Shown here piece after piece: positions 1 to 10,099 of a stretch of 29,943 nt of DNA. Numbering within the stretch: position 1 is the first letter of the stretch; each line of letters begins with the position of its first letter. The translations under genes and the position numbers were made by a program. Below the pieces are notes generated by a model. That model saw only the letters and a program-made list of their open reading frames with translations. It did not search any database and was not told where the DNA came from. The stretch spans positions 1,434,986-1,464,928 of the forward strand of contig BFEA01000055.1 in NCBI GenBank assembly GCA_003427395.1. The letters run 5' to 3'. This DNA comes from Chara braunii. Taxonomy: Eukaryota > Streptophyta > Charophyceae > Charales > Characeae.

Positions 1-68
<68 letters not shown>
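1..68. repeat. (GA)n microsatellite at window edge
   Basis: Uninterrupted GA dinucleotides fill the first 68 bases. The window ends in the same repeat at the other side, so these may be places where assembly stops rather than biological borders. Confidence 0.97.
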
Positions 69-70
<2 letters not shown>

Positions 71-350
71 AACACACTCATGCATTCATGTAGACGATCG
101 ACACCCATCAGTCCCTACCAACACGCCTATAAGCACACACACACATACACACTCATCAAGCTCTTCTGGACAATGAGACATTTAATTAATCAATAAACTC
201 TCGTACCACCGCATGCATACGACAGAATACCCATGCATTGGGACCACGCACACATCACGTGGAGACAAAGCAGCAATGAAGATAAAAGCGAGTTCTTAAT
301 ACACATAATTTTTCACACGGCTGGCCGGCCAGGGCCCAGCCCGCAATCCC

Positions 351-527
351 TTAGAACCTCCGACAACCATAGCCACAAGGCCCTGCCACTGCCGGCGTCT
401 GATCTCCACCACCGCTCAGTCCAGGCGACCGACTTACCCCAAGTCTATCGCTAGGCCCGTCCCACATCGTCACTCCGCCGATCACTTGGGCTCGTGAAGT
501 CTGTTCGACGCCGGAGACCTCACACAT
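351..527 (-). CDS. possible first exon of an unknown minus-strand gene
   Basis: Reading on the minus strand, an ATG at 527 opens 58 codons that end in TAA at 351-353. The peptide starts MCEVSGVEQTSRAQV and matches no family I recognise. About 30 codons in there is a consensus 5' splice site, GG followed by GTAAGT (around 436), so the coding exon may stop there and continue beyond the left edge of the window. The start was chosen because a TATA-like box lies about 55 bases upstream, followed by a pyrimidine-rich stretch. No signal peptide or membrane segment is visible. It could equally be chance open sequence in a GC-rich patch; no downstream exon can be named. Confidence 0.25.
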   Translation of the reverse strand: MCEVSGVEQTSRAQVIGGVTMWDGPSDRLGVSRSPGLSGGGDQTPAVAGPCGYGCRRF

Positions 528-579
528 AGCTCGCGCAACTTGCAGTCGAGATCAAAGAGAGGGAGAGGAAGGGGTTATG

Positions 580-720
580 AGAATTTATAGCACGGAAGGT
601 GGTGGGAAGCTTGCGCGAGGTGCGGGTAGCATGAGGTGTAGATGAGCAGGTCAGACGAAGGGTCGGAGTTCCACAAGGATCGAAGGAGGCGAGTTGAACG
701 ATCGGTGTGATTGGAGTGGT
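580..720 (-). promoter_or_regulatory. candidate core promoter (TATA, CCAAT) on minus strand
   Basis: On the minus strand CTATAAATTC lies at 590-580, followed by a CT-rich run like the Y-patch of plant core promoters. A CCAAT pentamer (plus-strand ATTGG, 710-714) lies about 120 bases upstream, and two more CCAAT motifs in the other orientation sit near 769 and 783. Spacing fits transcription toward the small ORF starting at 527. Motifs this short also occur by chance. Confidence 0.3.
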
Positions 721-1948
721 CGTTCAAGTGGTACGAGCCTTCCGCTCTCATCGCATTGATCCATCCATCCCAATTACGCAGCCAATCGTTCGCGATGATG
801 GGTAAGGAGAGGATCGTATTTCATTCGAGGGAAAATGAAGAGGCATGCAAGAAGGGAATGCGCAGCAAGAAGGGAACATGACGCGGGGATGCAGAAGCGG
901 GGGAATGGGTTTACGTGGCGCGTGAAAATTTGAAAAACAGTCGCGGGGACAAAAATCTCTAAATTCCTACCCCCACTAATAACATAGGTTTCGTGAAAAC
1001 GGAAAAAAAAATGTTGGGCTTGAACGAAATCTATTTAGGATTCTAAGATTACGATTTTTAGGCCTCTTACCAGGCAAACCACTATAAGTTGTGTATCACG
1101 ACGAACATGTTCGACGGTTTGCGGAACACGGGAATGTGTTATTATATTTACGAATACGTTCGTAAGAACATATTCTCTCATTTGTGGGCAAACGTTTTTT
1201 TTTTTTAATATTTTTTTTTTCAGTTTTTTATTTTTCGTTTCCGTTTGACTAAAAAATTGAAGATGTGTCCGGGACAAAATTTGTTTGTGTTATATTTTTA
1301 CATAACATACATTTTTTGACAAGGATTTAACTGTTAACTTCAAAAATTGTTGAAAGCGGCATATAGTTCTGTATGCCAAAATTCACAAAAACTGTTTTTT
1401 TACAACTTTCGAGTTTGTTTTATTGGAGCTCTGCTTTTTGTCAATCTATTGAGAATGAATTATAGTTTTATAAAACAATTATTGAAAGAAAAAGTTTTCC
1501 TTCATATTTTGAGGATCACCTGACTGTTGCTCGGGTTTATTGCCTCGTTTCTCGAGAAGTGGTTGAATTTTTTTTTTTTATAATTAGAAATAGAAGTTCG
1601 ACTTCTACTTTTTCACTTTATACGAAATGTTGGGTTTTGTGGTTTTGTTGGTTTTTCACGAATCCTGTGTTTAATTCCTAACTGCTTTTTGGATTTCTCG
1701 GCGAGGTTGCTATCCGACCACATGAGAAAGACATCAGGGGCAGTTCCGAAAAGGACTGTTTCATCCCTCTTTTTTTTTTCAAGAAAAAAAGGAAAAAAGG
1801 AAACTAGACCCCGTTCTTCCCAATCATCTAGAACTAGTACTCTTAGGTTTACGTGGGATTTTCTCCTAAGGATACGAGAAACCGTCGAGTACGGATCCTG
1901 GCTTATTACAGGCCAAAATTTGACCCATGTTTCAATTCTGCCATTCAA

Positions 1949-1950
<2 letters not shown>
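721..1950. other. no gene recognised; AT-rich intergenic sequence
   Basis: Open frames here (for example minus 1277-1035 and 1951-1613) are Lys/Phe-rich and built from A and T runs. I see no conserved domain, RNA gene or transposon end. Confidence 0.6.
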
Positions 1951-2013
<63 letters not shown>

Positions 2014-2207
2014 GGTAGCCCCCTCCCTCCCCCTCTCTCTCTATCTCTCTCTTTCTTTTTCTCTCTCACTCTCTGTCTCTCTCTCTCTCACTCATATCAA
2101 CAAATGGAATAAAACTTTGTCTCTGTCTCTCTCTCTGGTAATCCCCCCCGCCCCCTCTCTCTCTATTTCTCTTTCTTTCTCTCTCTCATACTCATAATAA
2201 TAAATGG

Positions 2208-2263
<56 letters not shown>

Positions 2264-2275
2264 CCCCTCTCTCTC
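1951..2275. repeat. compound (CT)n microsatellite
   Basis: A pure TC run at 1951-2010 is followed by interrupted CT tracts to about 2275, separated by short unique segments such as those around 2093-2113 and 2188-2210. The Ser-Leu repeat peptides in all frames are artefacts of the repeat. Confidence 0.95.
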
Positions 2276-2294
2276 GCATGCGTGCACGCGCGCG
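2275..2294. other. alternating purine-pyrimidine tract
   Basis: Twenty bases directly after the CT tract alternate strictly between pyrimidine and purine (CG, CA and TG steps). Such sequence favours left-handed Z-DNA under supercoiling. Whether it does so here is inference. Confidence 0.5.
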
Positions 2295-2705
2295 TTCCCC
2301 GCGCCCACGCGACAGACAATACAATATTTTTGTCGCCACATAATATTTTTTCTTTTTTTGGGGGGGGCTTCAAGTTTTTTTGAGACCGCTTCGGGTTTAT
2401 GGGCCGTCCAAATTAGAGTCTATCCTACCCCATTTAGGGCCTCGTCCGACAACACTTGGATAAGCCCAACCAATTCAGTTACCTCTAGAATATGGAAAGG
2501 ATGGTCTTTTAAGGCTTTTCTATTGTCATAATCATGGAGGCCGGCGTTCGGGACGAGCCGAATGCCCGAACGACGGGACACCTTGGGGATGCGTTCGGTC
2601 GTCCGGGCCAAACGTGGACAAAAAAAAAAATTGTTTACCGCATGGGTGCGGGGAACGCAGCCCTAAGGTAACCAAAGCAATGAGACTAAAAGAGCACGCA
2701 AAAGG

Positions 2706-2745
<40 letters not shown>

Positions 2746-2746
2746 G

Positions 2747-2805
<59 letters not shown>

Positions 2806-2811
2806 NTAGAG

Positions 2812-2910
<99 letters not shown>

Positions 2911-2918
2911 GAGAGAGA
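2706..2918. repeat. compound (GATA)n/(GA)n microsatellite with an ambiguous base
   Basis: Two blocks of GATA-type tetranucleotides alternate with two blocks of GA dinucleotides, in the order GATA, GA, GATA, GA. A single N at 2806 marks an unresolved base inside the first GA block, so the length should not be trusted. Confidence 0.95.
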
Positions 2919-4049
2919 GCGATACTGAATTGAAAATGAAAATATGGGTCAAATTGTAGCCACGATAAATTTCACAGTTGGAATATATTTTTTTAAAATT
3001 TATTAAGCATTTTTCCTGAAAAGATCACAATAAAGTCTACGAGTACTCCAATTTTCAGGCTTTTTCACGCATTCTTCTGAGCGAGAAAACTCACCGAGTT
3101 TGGAGTACTTTTCAGTTGGCGCACACATGGATGAATGGCAAAAATGGAAGATGTGTCGAATCGGTTTGACGATTATTTTGCAATTTAAATAATTTTTTGA
3201 AAATATTTTATTTTTTTTCCTAGAAAGAACATGACCTTATCTATGGATTTTCAAAATTTCAAATTTTTTTATGCGTTCCTCCGAGCACACAAAATCACCA
3301 AAGTTGCCTCTTGCAAAATGCCTGTTTCGTTGCGCCTGACCTCCCTGTTTTAAGAAGACAGACCTCAACACCTGAGCCTGAGGGCCCTTCTGCAGTTCAC
3401 TTGCCCTCACTCCTTTTTGGACTCCGCTTCCACCTGTCAGTGAGGACCGGTCCAACGCACCCCACTTCCTTTTGGGGTCTGCTTCCACCCGAGGTCCGGT
3501 CCTTCCTTTTTCCAAAAGTCCCGATTCTACCAGAGGTAGGTGTAGGTAGTTCGCAATTTTACCAAGGACAGGTCCCCCAATTTGTTTTGCCCCCTAAGAA
3601 CCCACTTTGCATCCTGGTCGCCCGCCACAAAAAATGAGATACCTTGACACAGACGTCGAAGCCCACTATACCGCAACCTTAGGCTGTGAATAAAAAAATA
3701 AAAAATAAAAAATAAAAGAAATCTGAAAAAACATACGTTACGTAAAAAAAAAAACTAAACAACATTTGTCTGGGGCCTTGTCCCACCTGCTCCGTTGAGC
3801 TTGGTCTGCGTGGGGTTTTCAAACCGGGGTGACGCCGTGCGACGCTGGAGATGTGATCTGTTCCGAAAATCGCACGACTGATTTTAGTTTTCTTGCTTTT
3901 CCCTATGAAAAGATATATTTTCGTTTCATAATAATCAAGAAAAAAACGAATTTCTTGATTATAACGCCCCCTACCCCTCCCCGTTTACGTCGATCTAGCT
4001 GAGACGAAAAAAGGAGACAGTTAGCTCAAAGGTGCACACACTACTTTCT
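2919..4049. other. no gene recognised; short imperfect direct repeats
   Basis: The stretch is AT-rich apart from a GC-richer part at 3300-3640. Inside that part a block of about 23 bases (CCTTTT..GG..TC.GCTTCCACC) occurs at 3411-3433 and again at 3468-3490, and a related string appears near 11079. Open frames 3311-3637 (plus) and 3515-3237 (minus) overlap on opposite strands and match nothing I know. Confidence 0.45.
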
Positions 4050-4066
4050 TGTTGTTTTTTTCTAGG
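4050..4066 (+). other. candidate 3' splice site
   Basis: A pyrimidine-rich stretch from about 4041 ends in TTTTTTTCTAG, with the AG at 4064-4065, followed by G. It lies 53 bases upstream of the ATG at 4118 and could place that start in a second exon with a 5' leader exon upstream. Confidence 0.3.
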
Positions 4067-4117
4067 GTCGTCATTATTGTCAGTGTCATACCGTTTCTTT
4101 CTTCCGTTAAATACGGG

Positions 4118-4439
4118 ATGGCGGCTATGCCTAGAGGTAACACACTTAGTTGTGCTGGATCAGGTCGCCTACTGTACGGAATTGTGATCCTGTCCACTTT
4201 CATGTGCATCGGTAGCCTTAGTGATATCACATCTGCATGCCCCACCCAATGCAAGTGGGTGCCTTGCTGTGCAAACGACTTCGAGGAGGGGAACGCTCAA
4301 CCTTGCGGGGCAGTGGTGCCCGCATAACGCGGAATTTGTATGTCAGAGTGCAAGAACATTCCTCTGCACGCTTGAATGTCATCATGACTCGACGCATGAA
4401 AAATTGAAAAGAAATCCGAAGAAATGCACGGATCCTTAA
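4118..4439 (+). CDS. small secreted cysteine-rich peptide, apparently frameshifted
   Basis: The ATG at 4118 opens a 69-residue frame ending in TAA at 4325-4327. Residues 1-40 look like a signal peptide: a basic N-region (residue 6 is Arg), a hydrophobic core LLYGIVILSTFMCIG, and a likely cut at ITSA before Cys. The rest carries Cys with spacing C-x3-C-x4-CC-x11-C. Right after the fifth of these Cys, a run of four G (4307-4310) precedes a shift: the +1 frame then stays open to TAA 4437-4439 and adds five more Cys (spacing x3, x7, x7, x3, x15) and a basic tail. Ten Cys in a secreted 100-residue chain would fit five disulphides. I do not recognise the family; the paired C-x3-C motifs recall helical hairpin peptides only loosely. 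The shift may be a mutation, a homopolymer sequencing error or an unseen intron. The ATG at 4049 is an alternative start but lies in the likely intron end. Confidence 0.45.
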
Positions 4440-4440
4440 T

Positions 4441-4446
4441 AATAAA
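4441..4446 (+). terminator. AATAAA polyadenylation-like signal
   Basis: AATAAA begins one base after the distal stop codon of the cysteine-rich frame (TAA 4437-4439). This supports reading through to that stop rather than ending at 4327. The hexamer is common in AT-rich DNA, so the support is modest. Confidence 0.3.
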
Positions 4447-4493
4447 TACATTATCTTATTTCTTTCGAATTAAAAAATGCGTTTTTTCGTGTT

Positions 4494-4524
4494 ACACCAT
4501 TGAGTTGGCTCAACTCAATGGTGT
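4494..4524. repeat. perfect 14-bp hairpin
   Basis: ACACCATTGAGTTG (4494-4507) is followed by a 3-base loop and its exact reverse complement (4511-4524). It touches the right arm of the 16-bp inverted repeat, so both probably belong to the same foldback element. Confidence 0.8.
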
Positions 4525-4544
4525 TGGTGGGACAAGGCCCCTGA

Positions 4545-5220
4545 GCACTACATCTAAATTTCTTACCAAATTTGAAATAAAACAAAATAAAAAAATAAAT
4601 AGTAATTAAAAAAAAATAAAAAATAAAAACAGAAACTAAAGAATTCAAATTATTCGTTATTTTTTGGCGCAGCTAGATGCCTTGCAACTTTACATATGTG
4701 TACTTTACATAATACAAAACTCGTGCTCGGTGGTCGAACCTGAAGCGGTTCGGCCCCCACAAAAAAACTATTTTAAGGCCTAAAAATGATTTTTTTTGTT
4801 AAATGTTTTTTTGTAAGTTATGTAGGATATGCGCTACACACATAAAAAATTTCAAGGCATTTTGCCAAGCCAAACAAAAATGAACAATCGTCAAAGATGG
4901 CGGTGTTAAAACATACTCGGCGAGGGCCCCCGAATGTTCGGCCTGGTAACCATGGTCATAATAGTATTACGAGGAACCCCATAACAGCCACATCCGTGCT
5001 CAAACCTCCAACGAGGGAGCATGTGGGAGCTTCACCCACCAGCAGGTGGGCGATTCCGGCCAGGGGTCATCCGGTAGCATTAGGACCGAGCTTTTTTGAT
5101 GGGTCAGTCACTATGCCTCCCCTACGGTCCCCTCCCCCTATGCGCATCAGCAGTCTTTGCTCAAATGCCACTCGGGGGGACCAACGACAAATCTCTAGGT
5201 GGCGGGCGCCAAGCTTGCTC
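4545..5220. other. no gene recognised
   Basis: A-rich sequence to about 4660 gives way to mixed sequence. Open frames at 4897-5250 (plus) and 5273-5067 (minus) lie opposite each other and overlap the SINE-like stretch. No domain is recognisable. Confidence 0.5.
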
Positions 5221-5221
5221 A

Positions 5222-5310
5222 GGAAGGTACACGAGGCCAATGGGGATTGAACCCAAGATCTCTTGAATGCCACTTGCGTCCCTTCGTGTGGGCGCCTACC
5301 GGTTTGTAAA
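5222..5310 (-). mobile_element. possible tRNA-derived SINE remnant (Pol III box B)
   Basis: The minus strand contains GGTTCAATCCC, which fits the Pol III box B consensus GGTTCRANNCC. It is preceded by an AGATCTTG stretch of the kind found before box B in many tRNA-derived SINEs. A convincing box A is not visible at the expected distance, and no tRNA cloverleaf can be drawn. A nearby direct repeat of the string AATGCCACT (around 5164 and 5264) suggests local duplication. Confidence 0.25.
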
Positions 5311-6443
5311 AAATCATTTGGATCCTATGAGCTCGACGGGGAAGGAACTTCTCCATGAATGTTGTCGAGCTGCACTTAGTCCCAACGAGGTTTAAGGACA
5401 TCGAAAGGCCAACAGCAGTGGACAGACAACAGGATAATAATAATAATAATAAAAAATCAATTTTGCACATCCTTCGACTTTCAGGGGGGGGGGAAAGGGG
5501 TCAACCTCTTTTGGAAATTCAATCCCAAAACTCGCTCTCGTGCTACCACGAAGGAGGACCAAAGAAGAAACAACCTAATTATTTTTAAGGTCTGCTCGAA
5601 AGTACAAGTCTGATCCGACAGTTTGCACTGTCAGGGGTGCATTTGCGTTTTATACCCCTGAGACTTTCAATGTCATTGAAATTTCAACATAGGTGGTCAT
5701 TAGGGAGAGCAGGCATTTCGAGGTTTCGGAGAAAAAATGTGGAAGACAACAGTTTATGCCCTTTGTATTGGCCACCTCATCCGATAGTTTAAGGTGAACC
5801 TAGATATTGGTCAACAGAAAAATTGTGGCAAATTTTGTGACAGGATGATCACATGTGGACCCCATTTTTAAACCGTTGGAACTGTGTTAATAAACTGTTT
5901 GGCGGGGGGGGGGTGTCATGTGTTCCACCAGAAGTGAAGGAATTCAACGCTGACCAAACATATCATAAACAAAATATAGTGTGTCCAATTGTTGGTCCAT
6001 TTGTTGAAAAGTTGTTGAAAACTTGTTTACCAATTGTTGAACATTGCATTTTTTGTTGGGGAAAAAAATCGAAATTTGAGCTCGTGTCGTACACTTTTGC
6101 GGCTTCTTTCCATCTGAGTGTTTGTTTGTGTTTGTGACTGATGAGAGTGTGTGTTTGTGACCACTGTCTTTCGACAATATGAGGATCCGGGTAACATTTT
6201 CCTCATTATGGCAGGTAGGGTTTCATCACACTTATACGGAGTAAAGATAAAAACTCGACATTTTCCTCAAATATCCTGACCTTGCCGTCAGAGGGAGGCT
6301 ACAACGCAGTACAGGAATCACAGAACGGAGGTTAACTTATCCACCTCTTTCTCCTACTGCACGATACACTATGCTCTTTCACATTTGTCAATCTTTGAGT
6401 CTTCCAGTACTCCTGACATGCAATACACACTGAATGAAGAAAA

Positions 6444-6448
<5 letters not shown>
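5311..6448. other. no gene recognised; short (AAT)n tract
   Basis: An (AAT)n tract lies around 5433-5453. Around 5985-6045 the string TTGTTGAAAA and close variants recur several times, which creates the two opposed open frames 5853-6137 and 6177-5944. I see no domain in either frame. Confidence 0.5.

Positions 6449-6495
<47 letters not shown>
6449..6495. repeat. (GA)n microsatellite
   Basis: Pure GA dinucleotides sit just before the 170-bp tandem repeat. Confidence 0.95.
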
Positions 6496-6497
<2 letters not shown>

Positions 6498-6520
6498 TGA
6501 AAAATATGGTGGGGGGCAAT

Positions 6521-6950
6521 GCTACAAGCACGGTTCACTACTGCGTGACACAGTTTCTCCAACATGGCAGTCAGAGAGAGAGAAAGTGACACGCAGTGGC
6601 CAACCTTTCTTTTTGAGTCTTCTGGATTGCGGTATTTTATTGTACGGATGGACGCATGAGGGAGCCTCAATCATATGCTGAGCTGCCTTGCTACAAGCAG
6701 GGTTCACTACTGCGTGACACAATTTCTCCAACATGTCAGTCCGAGACAGAGAATGACACGCAGTAGTCAACCTTCCTTTTTTCCTCTTCGAATGGATGAC
6801 GGTATTTTATTCCACGGATGGACGCATGCCGGATCCTCAATCATACATTGAGCTGCCCTGCTACAGGCACGGTTCACTACTGCGTGACACAAATTCGCCA
6901 ACATGTCATGCCGAGAGAGAGAGTGACACGCACTAGCCAACCTTGCATTG
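6521..6950. repeat. tandem repeat, about 170 bp, 2.5 copies
   Basis: Copies start at 6521, 6690 and 6860 (periods 169 and 170). The third stops after about 90 bases. Each copy carries an internal inverted repeat, CTACTGCGTG against CACGCAGTAG, about 55 bases apart. It is perfect in copy 2 and has one changed base in copies 1 and 3. A short GA run lies between the arms. The minus-strand open frames across it are produced by the repetition. Confidence 0.85.
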
Positions 6951-7270
6951 ACGACAACCAATAACATTTGCAGGCTGTGGGTGATGTTTGTCAACCACAT
7001 CTTCTCATGTTTTTAGTATGGGTAGTTGTATTTACAGTCACTGAGGCAAGTCATAGATTGCAAAATCCTTGTCTTCTCATTGGTTTCCTATTTTCCTCTG
7101 CAAACTGTGACGTCTTCATACATCATGGTATTACACATTACATAGTTGCTCACGCTTGAATAAAACAATGATGAGCATTACAAGGGATTGTACAATGTTG
7201 TATCATAAATAACAGAGCATATATTGTACAGTGATTGTTTGAGTGTCGTAGTTTACAGTCATCATCTCCG

Positions 7271-7380
<110 letters not shown>

Positions 7381-7487
7381 TTTGAAGCGTGCAATGACAG
7401 TGACCTCTTGCAACTCTTGCTGGCAGATTTCGCTATGAACCTTCTGATTCACACGAATGTGTTCCCCTTCCCTCCCCCGCCCACTGT

Positions 7488-7820
7488 TTAAGGTCTGACA
7501 CACAAACTTTCTTTATCCCTCTCCCCGTCTCTGCTTCTCTCACACGGTGGTGCAATGAACTCTAAAACGAAATCGTCATCTGTTATCGTTATGTTATGTG
7601 GTCCGCTCCTGTGGACAAAGGGCAGACCAACTCGAAATAATGCAATGACCTTCTCAGAAACAGATGCAGCGTGGTCCAACTTGAAAATCGAAAAGCTCAT
7701 GACTCTGTCGCGGTTGCGGACAAATGATGCGATGTCCTGCTTTATACATGCCAATTTTTGTATCTGGTCAGCCGCTGTACTGGTCTTTGATGTCTGTCCG
7801 ATTTGACATTCCAGAACCAT
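7488..7820 (-). CDS. unassigned 110-residue ORF, possible exon
   Basis: An open frame on the minus strand from ATG 7820 to a stop at 7488-7490 has mixed, protein-like composition (for example FSIFKLDHAASVSEKVIALF) rather than repeat bias until its last 20 Arg/Asp/Glu-rich residues. A pyrimidine stretch ending in TTTTGCAG lies directly upstream of the ATG, so it could be an internal exon. I do not recognise the family. Against it, an open frame of 83 codons runs on the other strand, and the presumed splice site overlaps the LINE endonuclease scrap. Confidence 0.2.
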   Translation of the reverse strand: MVLECQIGQTSKTSTAADQIQKLACIKQDIASFVRNRDRVMSFSIFKLDHAASVSEKVIALFRVGLPFVHRSGPHNITITDDDFVLEFIAPPCERSRDGERDKESLCVRP

Positions 7821-8080
7821 TTCTGCAAAAGCCAGTAGTAATGGCAGGTGACTTCAATGTTGTTCTAGATAGATGGCTTGATGGCTGAAAAATTCTCTCT
7901 TCGTGTCCTCCTTATATAGAAGAATATGAAAATATTATGCACTCATTGTGTGAGAATGAACACCTTTTTGACTTTTATCGAATGATTTTTTCCCGATAAA
8001 GGTTGTTCATTTGTATACATAACAGTGGTAAATCGACTTCAATCAAGATCTAAAATAAATTTTATTTTAATGCTAGAAAA
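7815..8080 (+). pseudogene. LINE endonuclease fragment
   Basis: The translated string PVVMAGDFNVVLD (about 7829-7867) matches the conserved SDH/GDFN block of apurinic-type endonucleases in L1 elements. It is followed by a stop at about 7888. Further on, traces such as SGKSTS near 8023-8040 fit the downstream 'SRLD' block only after frame changes. The catalytic N-terminal half is not present. Confidence 0.6.
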
Positions 8081-8585
8081 TTTTGATAGAGCTCTTGTAT
8101 GAGCAACTATTTTTCCTTAGAGTTCATGATTAGGTGTTGATCATAAAATGTGTGTAGTGCTTCTTTGCTTCAGAAAGAAACTGGACCAAGGGAGCGGTTT
8201 TTATAAACTTAATATATTTTTTTTATCTCATAGTCAATTTAGAAAATATTTAAATGATGAGCGAGAATATTGACAATCAACAAAAGATAAACATGATTCT
8301 TACGTCTCTTGGTTTAATAATGGTTTGACTTTCATTGTCTAAAAGTGTAATAAATATTTAAAATTACAAGCAAAAAATAAATATTTATAAGAAATGTATT
8401 TTGAAGAACAAATTCTAAAATAAGAATCTCAAGAATAGTCAAGTGAGTCAACTCAAAACATTGACATTCAACAATTTAAGAACCAATTTTTGTCTTTTGC
8501 ACAACATCGTTGACAAGGTCAATTAATCAGAGACAAACTCTCAAAATTGAGTTATGAGGGACAAATGGATACATAAGTTTTTGTA

Positions 8586-8930
8586 ATGACTCGGTCACGA
8601 GCCAAGCGCTCTATCATAGATGGTCTGTTCGATTCTGAAATTTCTAGAGACCTCACTGTGTCTGAAACCTCGACTATTAGACTAAGTTTGAAAATAACCT
8701 ATAATTTCTTCAAAAAAATATATTTTTTCTTCCAAAGACCCAACCTATTTTCAGAAGATGATCAAACCATTCAACTCGTCATCGAACCACTGTACCAATC
8801 TATTAATGATGAACCACGTGACATTTTGGAAAAACCCTTATACAAATTGAGGAGGATAAAATTCCTAGGGTGGATGGTCTCCCTAAATAATTTTGAGAAA
8901 CTATATGGTCATCTTTTATATCCGACTTAA
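8586..8930 (+). pseudogene. LINE segment between endonuclease and reverse transcriptase
   Basis: This 114-codon frame carries no catalytic motif, but its position and composition fit the linker before the reverse transcriptase (for example FLGWMVSLNNFEKLYG). It stops at 8928-8930, and the next readable piece starts at 9033 after a gap with stops. Confidence 0.4.
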
Positions 8931-9032
8931 TAAAATATTTTCAGGAGGTTTGAGAGTCAGGTATGATGGGAGACATAGTGAGTCAGGGAATACTTTACCT
9001 TGCTTTAGAAGAAATGAGACAAGACAAACATA

Positions 9033-9290
9033 ATGAATTATAAACCAATAACATTGTTAATTATTGTTTACAAATTATTGACAAAAACACTTGCAAAGCG
9101 GATGATTCCTGTTGTGGCAAACATAATTCACCCCTCACAAACAATGTTTATAAATGGTCGGAATATACAATTTAACATTCTTCTAATCAATAAGATGATG
9201 AAACTCTCACGTCAATCTAAACAAATACGACCTTTGTTTTCATAGACTTTGAAAAAACCTATGACCATGTGGATTAACAATTCCTAGACG
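9033..9290 (+). pseudogene. LINE reverse transcriptase, N-terminal blocks
   Basis: The frame starting at 9033 reads NYKPITLLIIVYKLLTKTLA and later FINGRNIQFNILL, matching the non-LTR blocks 'RPITLLN..YK' and 'GR.I.D.I'. It stops at 9245. The next block, IDFEKTYDHVD (about 9242-9274), is in another frame, so one indel separates them. The last residues of that block contain the first catalytic Asp in its usual FDFEKAYD context. Confidence 0.75.
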
Positions 9291-9291
9291 C

Positions 9292-9816
9292 ATGTTTGAA
9301 AAAAAAATGAATTTTCATCCTTATATGAGAAAATGGGTTAAAATTTTACATATAAATGCGATAACACAAATTATTGTTAATAGTTTGCTGTCTCCGGAAA
9401 TCCATCTTCAGAGATCAGTAAGACAAGGAGACCCGTTGACCCGTATTCTGTTTATAATTGTAATGGAACCCTTGGAGGTCAATCTTATAGTTAATCACAA
9501 TATTAAACGTCTACATATCTTAGGTATACATAAAGAGGCGATACCTATAACTTTCATGTTTGTGGATGATCTGACCGTCATGATGGAAGCCTCAACTGCA
9601 AATATGGAAGAAATCAATAATATGTTGGACAAATTCTTTGCCGTCTCGAGCGTGGTAATTAATTGGGGAAATAAAACTCAAGGATGGTGGATATACTCCG
9701 ATGTAGATCATCCACCTGAATCCCCTAGGGTACAATGGTTGCCTTTGGAAGCCCCACTTAGGATCCTGGGGTCGTCTCTCTCTACTTTTGGAAAACCTAA
9801 TTCAAATGTTGAGTGA
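9292..9816 (+). pseudogene. LINE reverse transcriptase core
   Basis: This 174-codon frame contains RQGDPLTRILFIIVMEPLE and the catalytic box FVDDLTVMME. FVDD stands where YxDD/FADD is usual, so both Asp of the active site are kept. It continues into the thumb with INWGNKTQGWW, corresponding to LN..KSE in related elements. The ATG at 9292 is internal, since homology runs upstream in another frame. Confidence 0.8.
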
Positions 9817-9840
9817 ATTTCAAAACTGGCCATAGAAAAA

Positions 9841-10099
9841 ATGAATCAATGGAAGGGCCAACACACCTCTATTTTTGGTCGGTCAATGGTAATACATAAT
9901 GTAGTGTTGGCCTCAATATGGTACAAATTGGCACTATGGGCAAATAGTAAGTCACACACTAAACTTCTTCAAAAACAACTGTCGACATTTCTTTGGAGAG
10001 GTAATCATGAACAAGTAAGGGTAATCCCTCGAGTGACAAAAAATACTCTGATTCAACCTAAGTCCAGGGAGGGTTTTAGAATTATAGACCCAACACTTA
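9841..10099 (+). pseudogene. LINE post-RT region, cut by an insertion
   Basis: The frame reads MNQWKGQHTSIFGRSMVIHN and on to REGFRIIDPTL, the typical post-RT segment ('GR..LI..V' followed by 'GG..I.D'). The homology ends exactly where the foldback element begins at 10100. The last 43 codons of this open frame are inserted DNA, not LINE protein. Confidence 0.7.

Larger units (their letters stand above)
3772..4541. repeat. 16-bp perfect inverted repeat bracketing the cysteine-rich locus
   Basis: GGGGCCTTGTCCCACC at 3772-3787 is exactly the reverse complement of 4526-4541. Similarity continues weakly inward (about 10 of 17 bases). Both copies lie beside A-rich stretches (3690-3760 and 4560-4632), and the right one carries an ACCAAATTTGAAA block also found in the foldback insertion at 10250. 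The 770-bp interval therefore looks like part of a foldback or MITE-like element that contains the small peptide locus. No target-site duplication was identified. Confidence 0.6.

Noticed and set aside
1951-2375. Ser/Leu- and Arg/Glu-repeat proteins across the CT tracts
   Set aside because: They are translations of dinucleotide repeats and are open in several frames on both strands at once.
5617-5632. GACAGT/ACTGTC hairpin as a regulatory element
   Set aside because: A six-base stem in 30 kb is expected by chance and nothing nearby supports a role.
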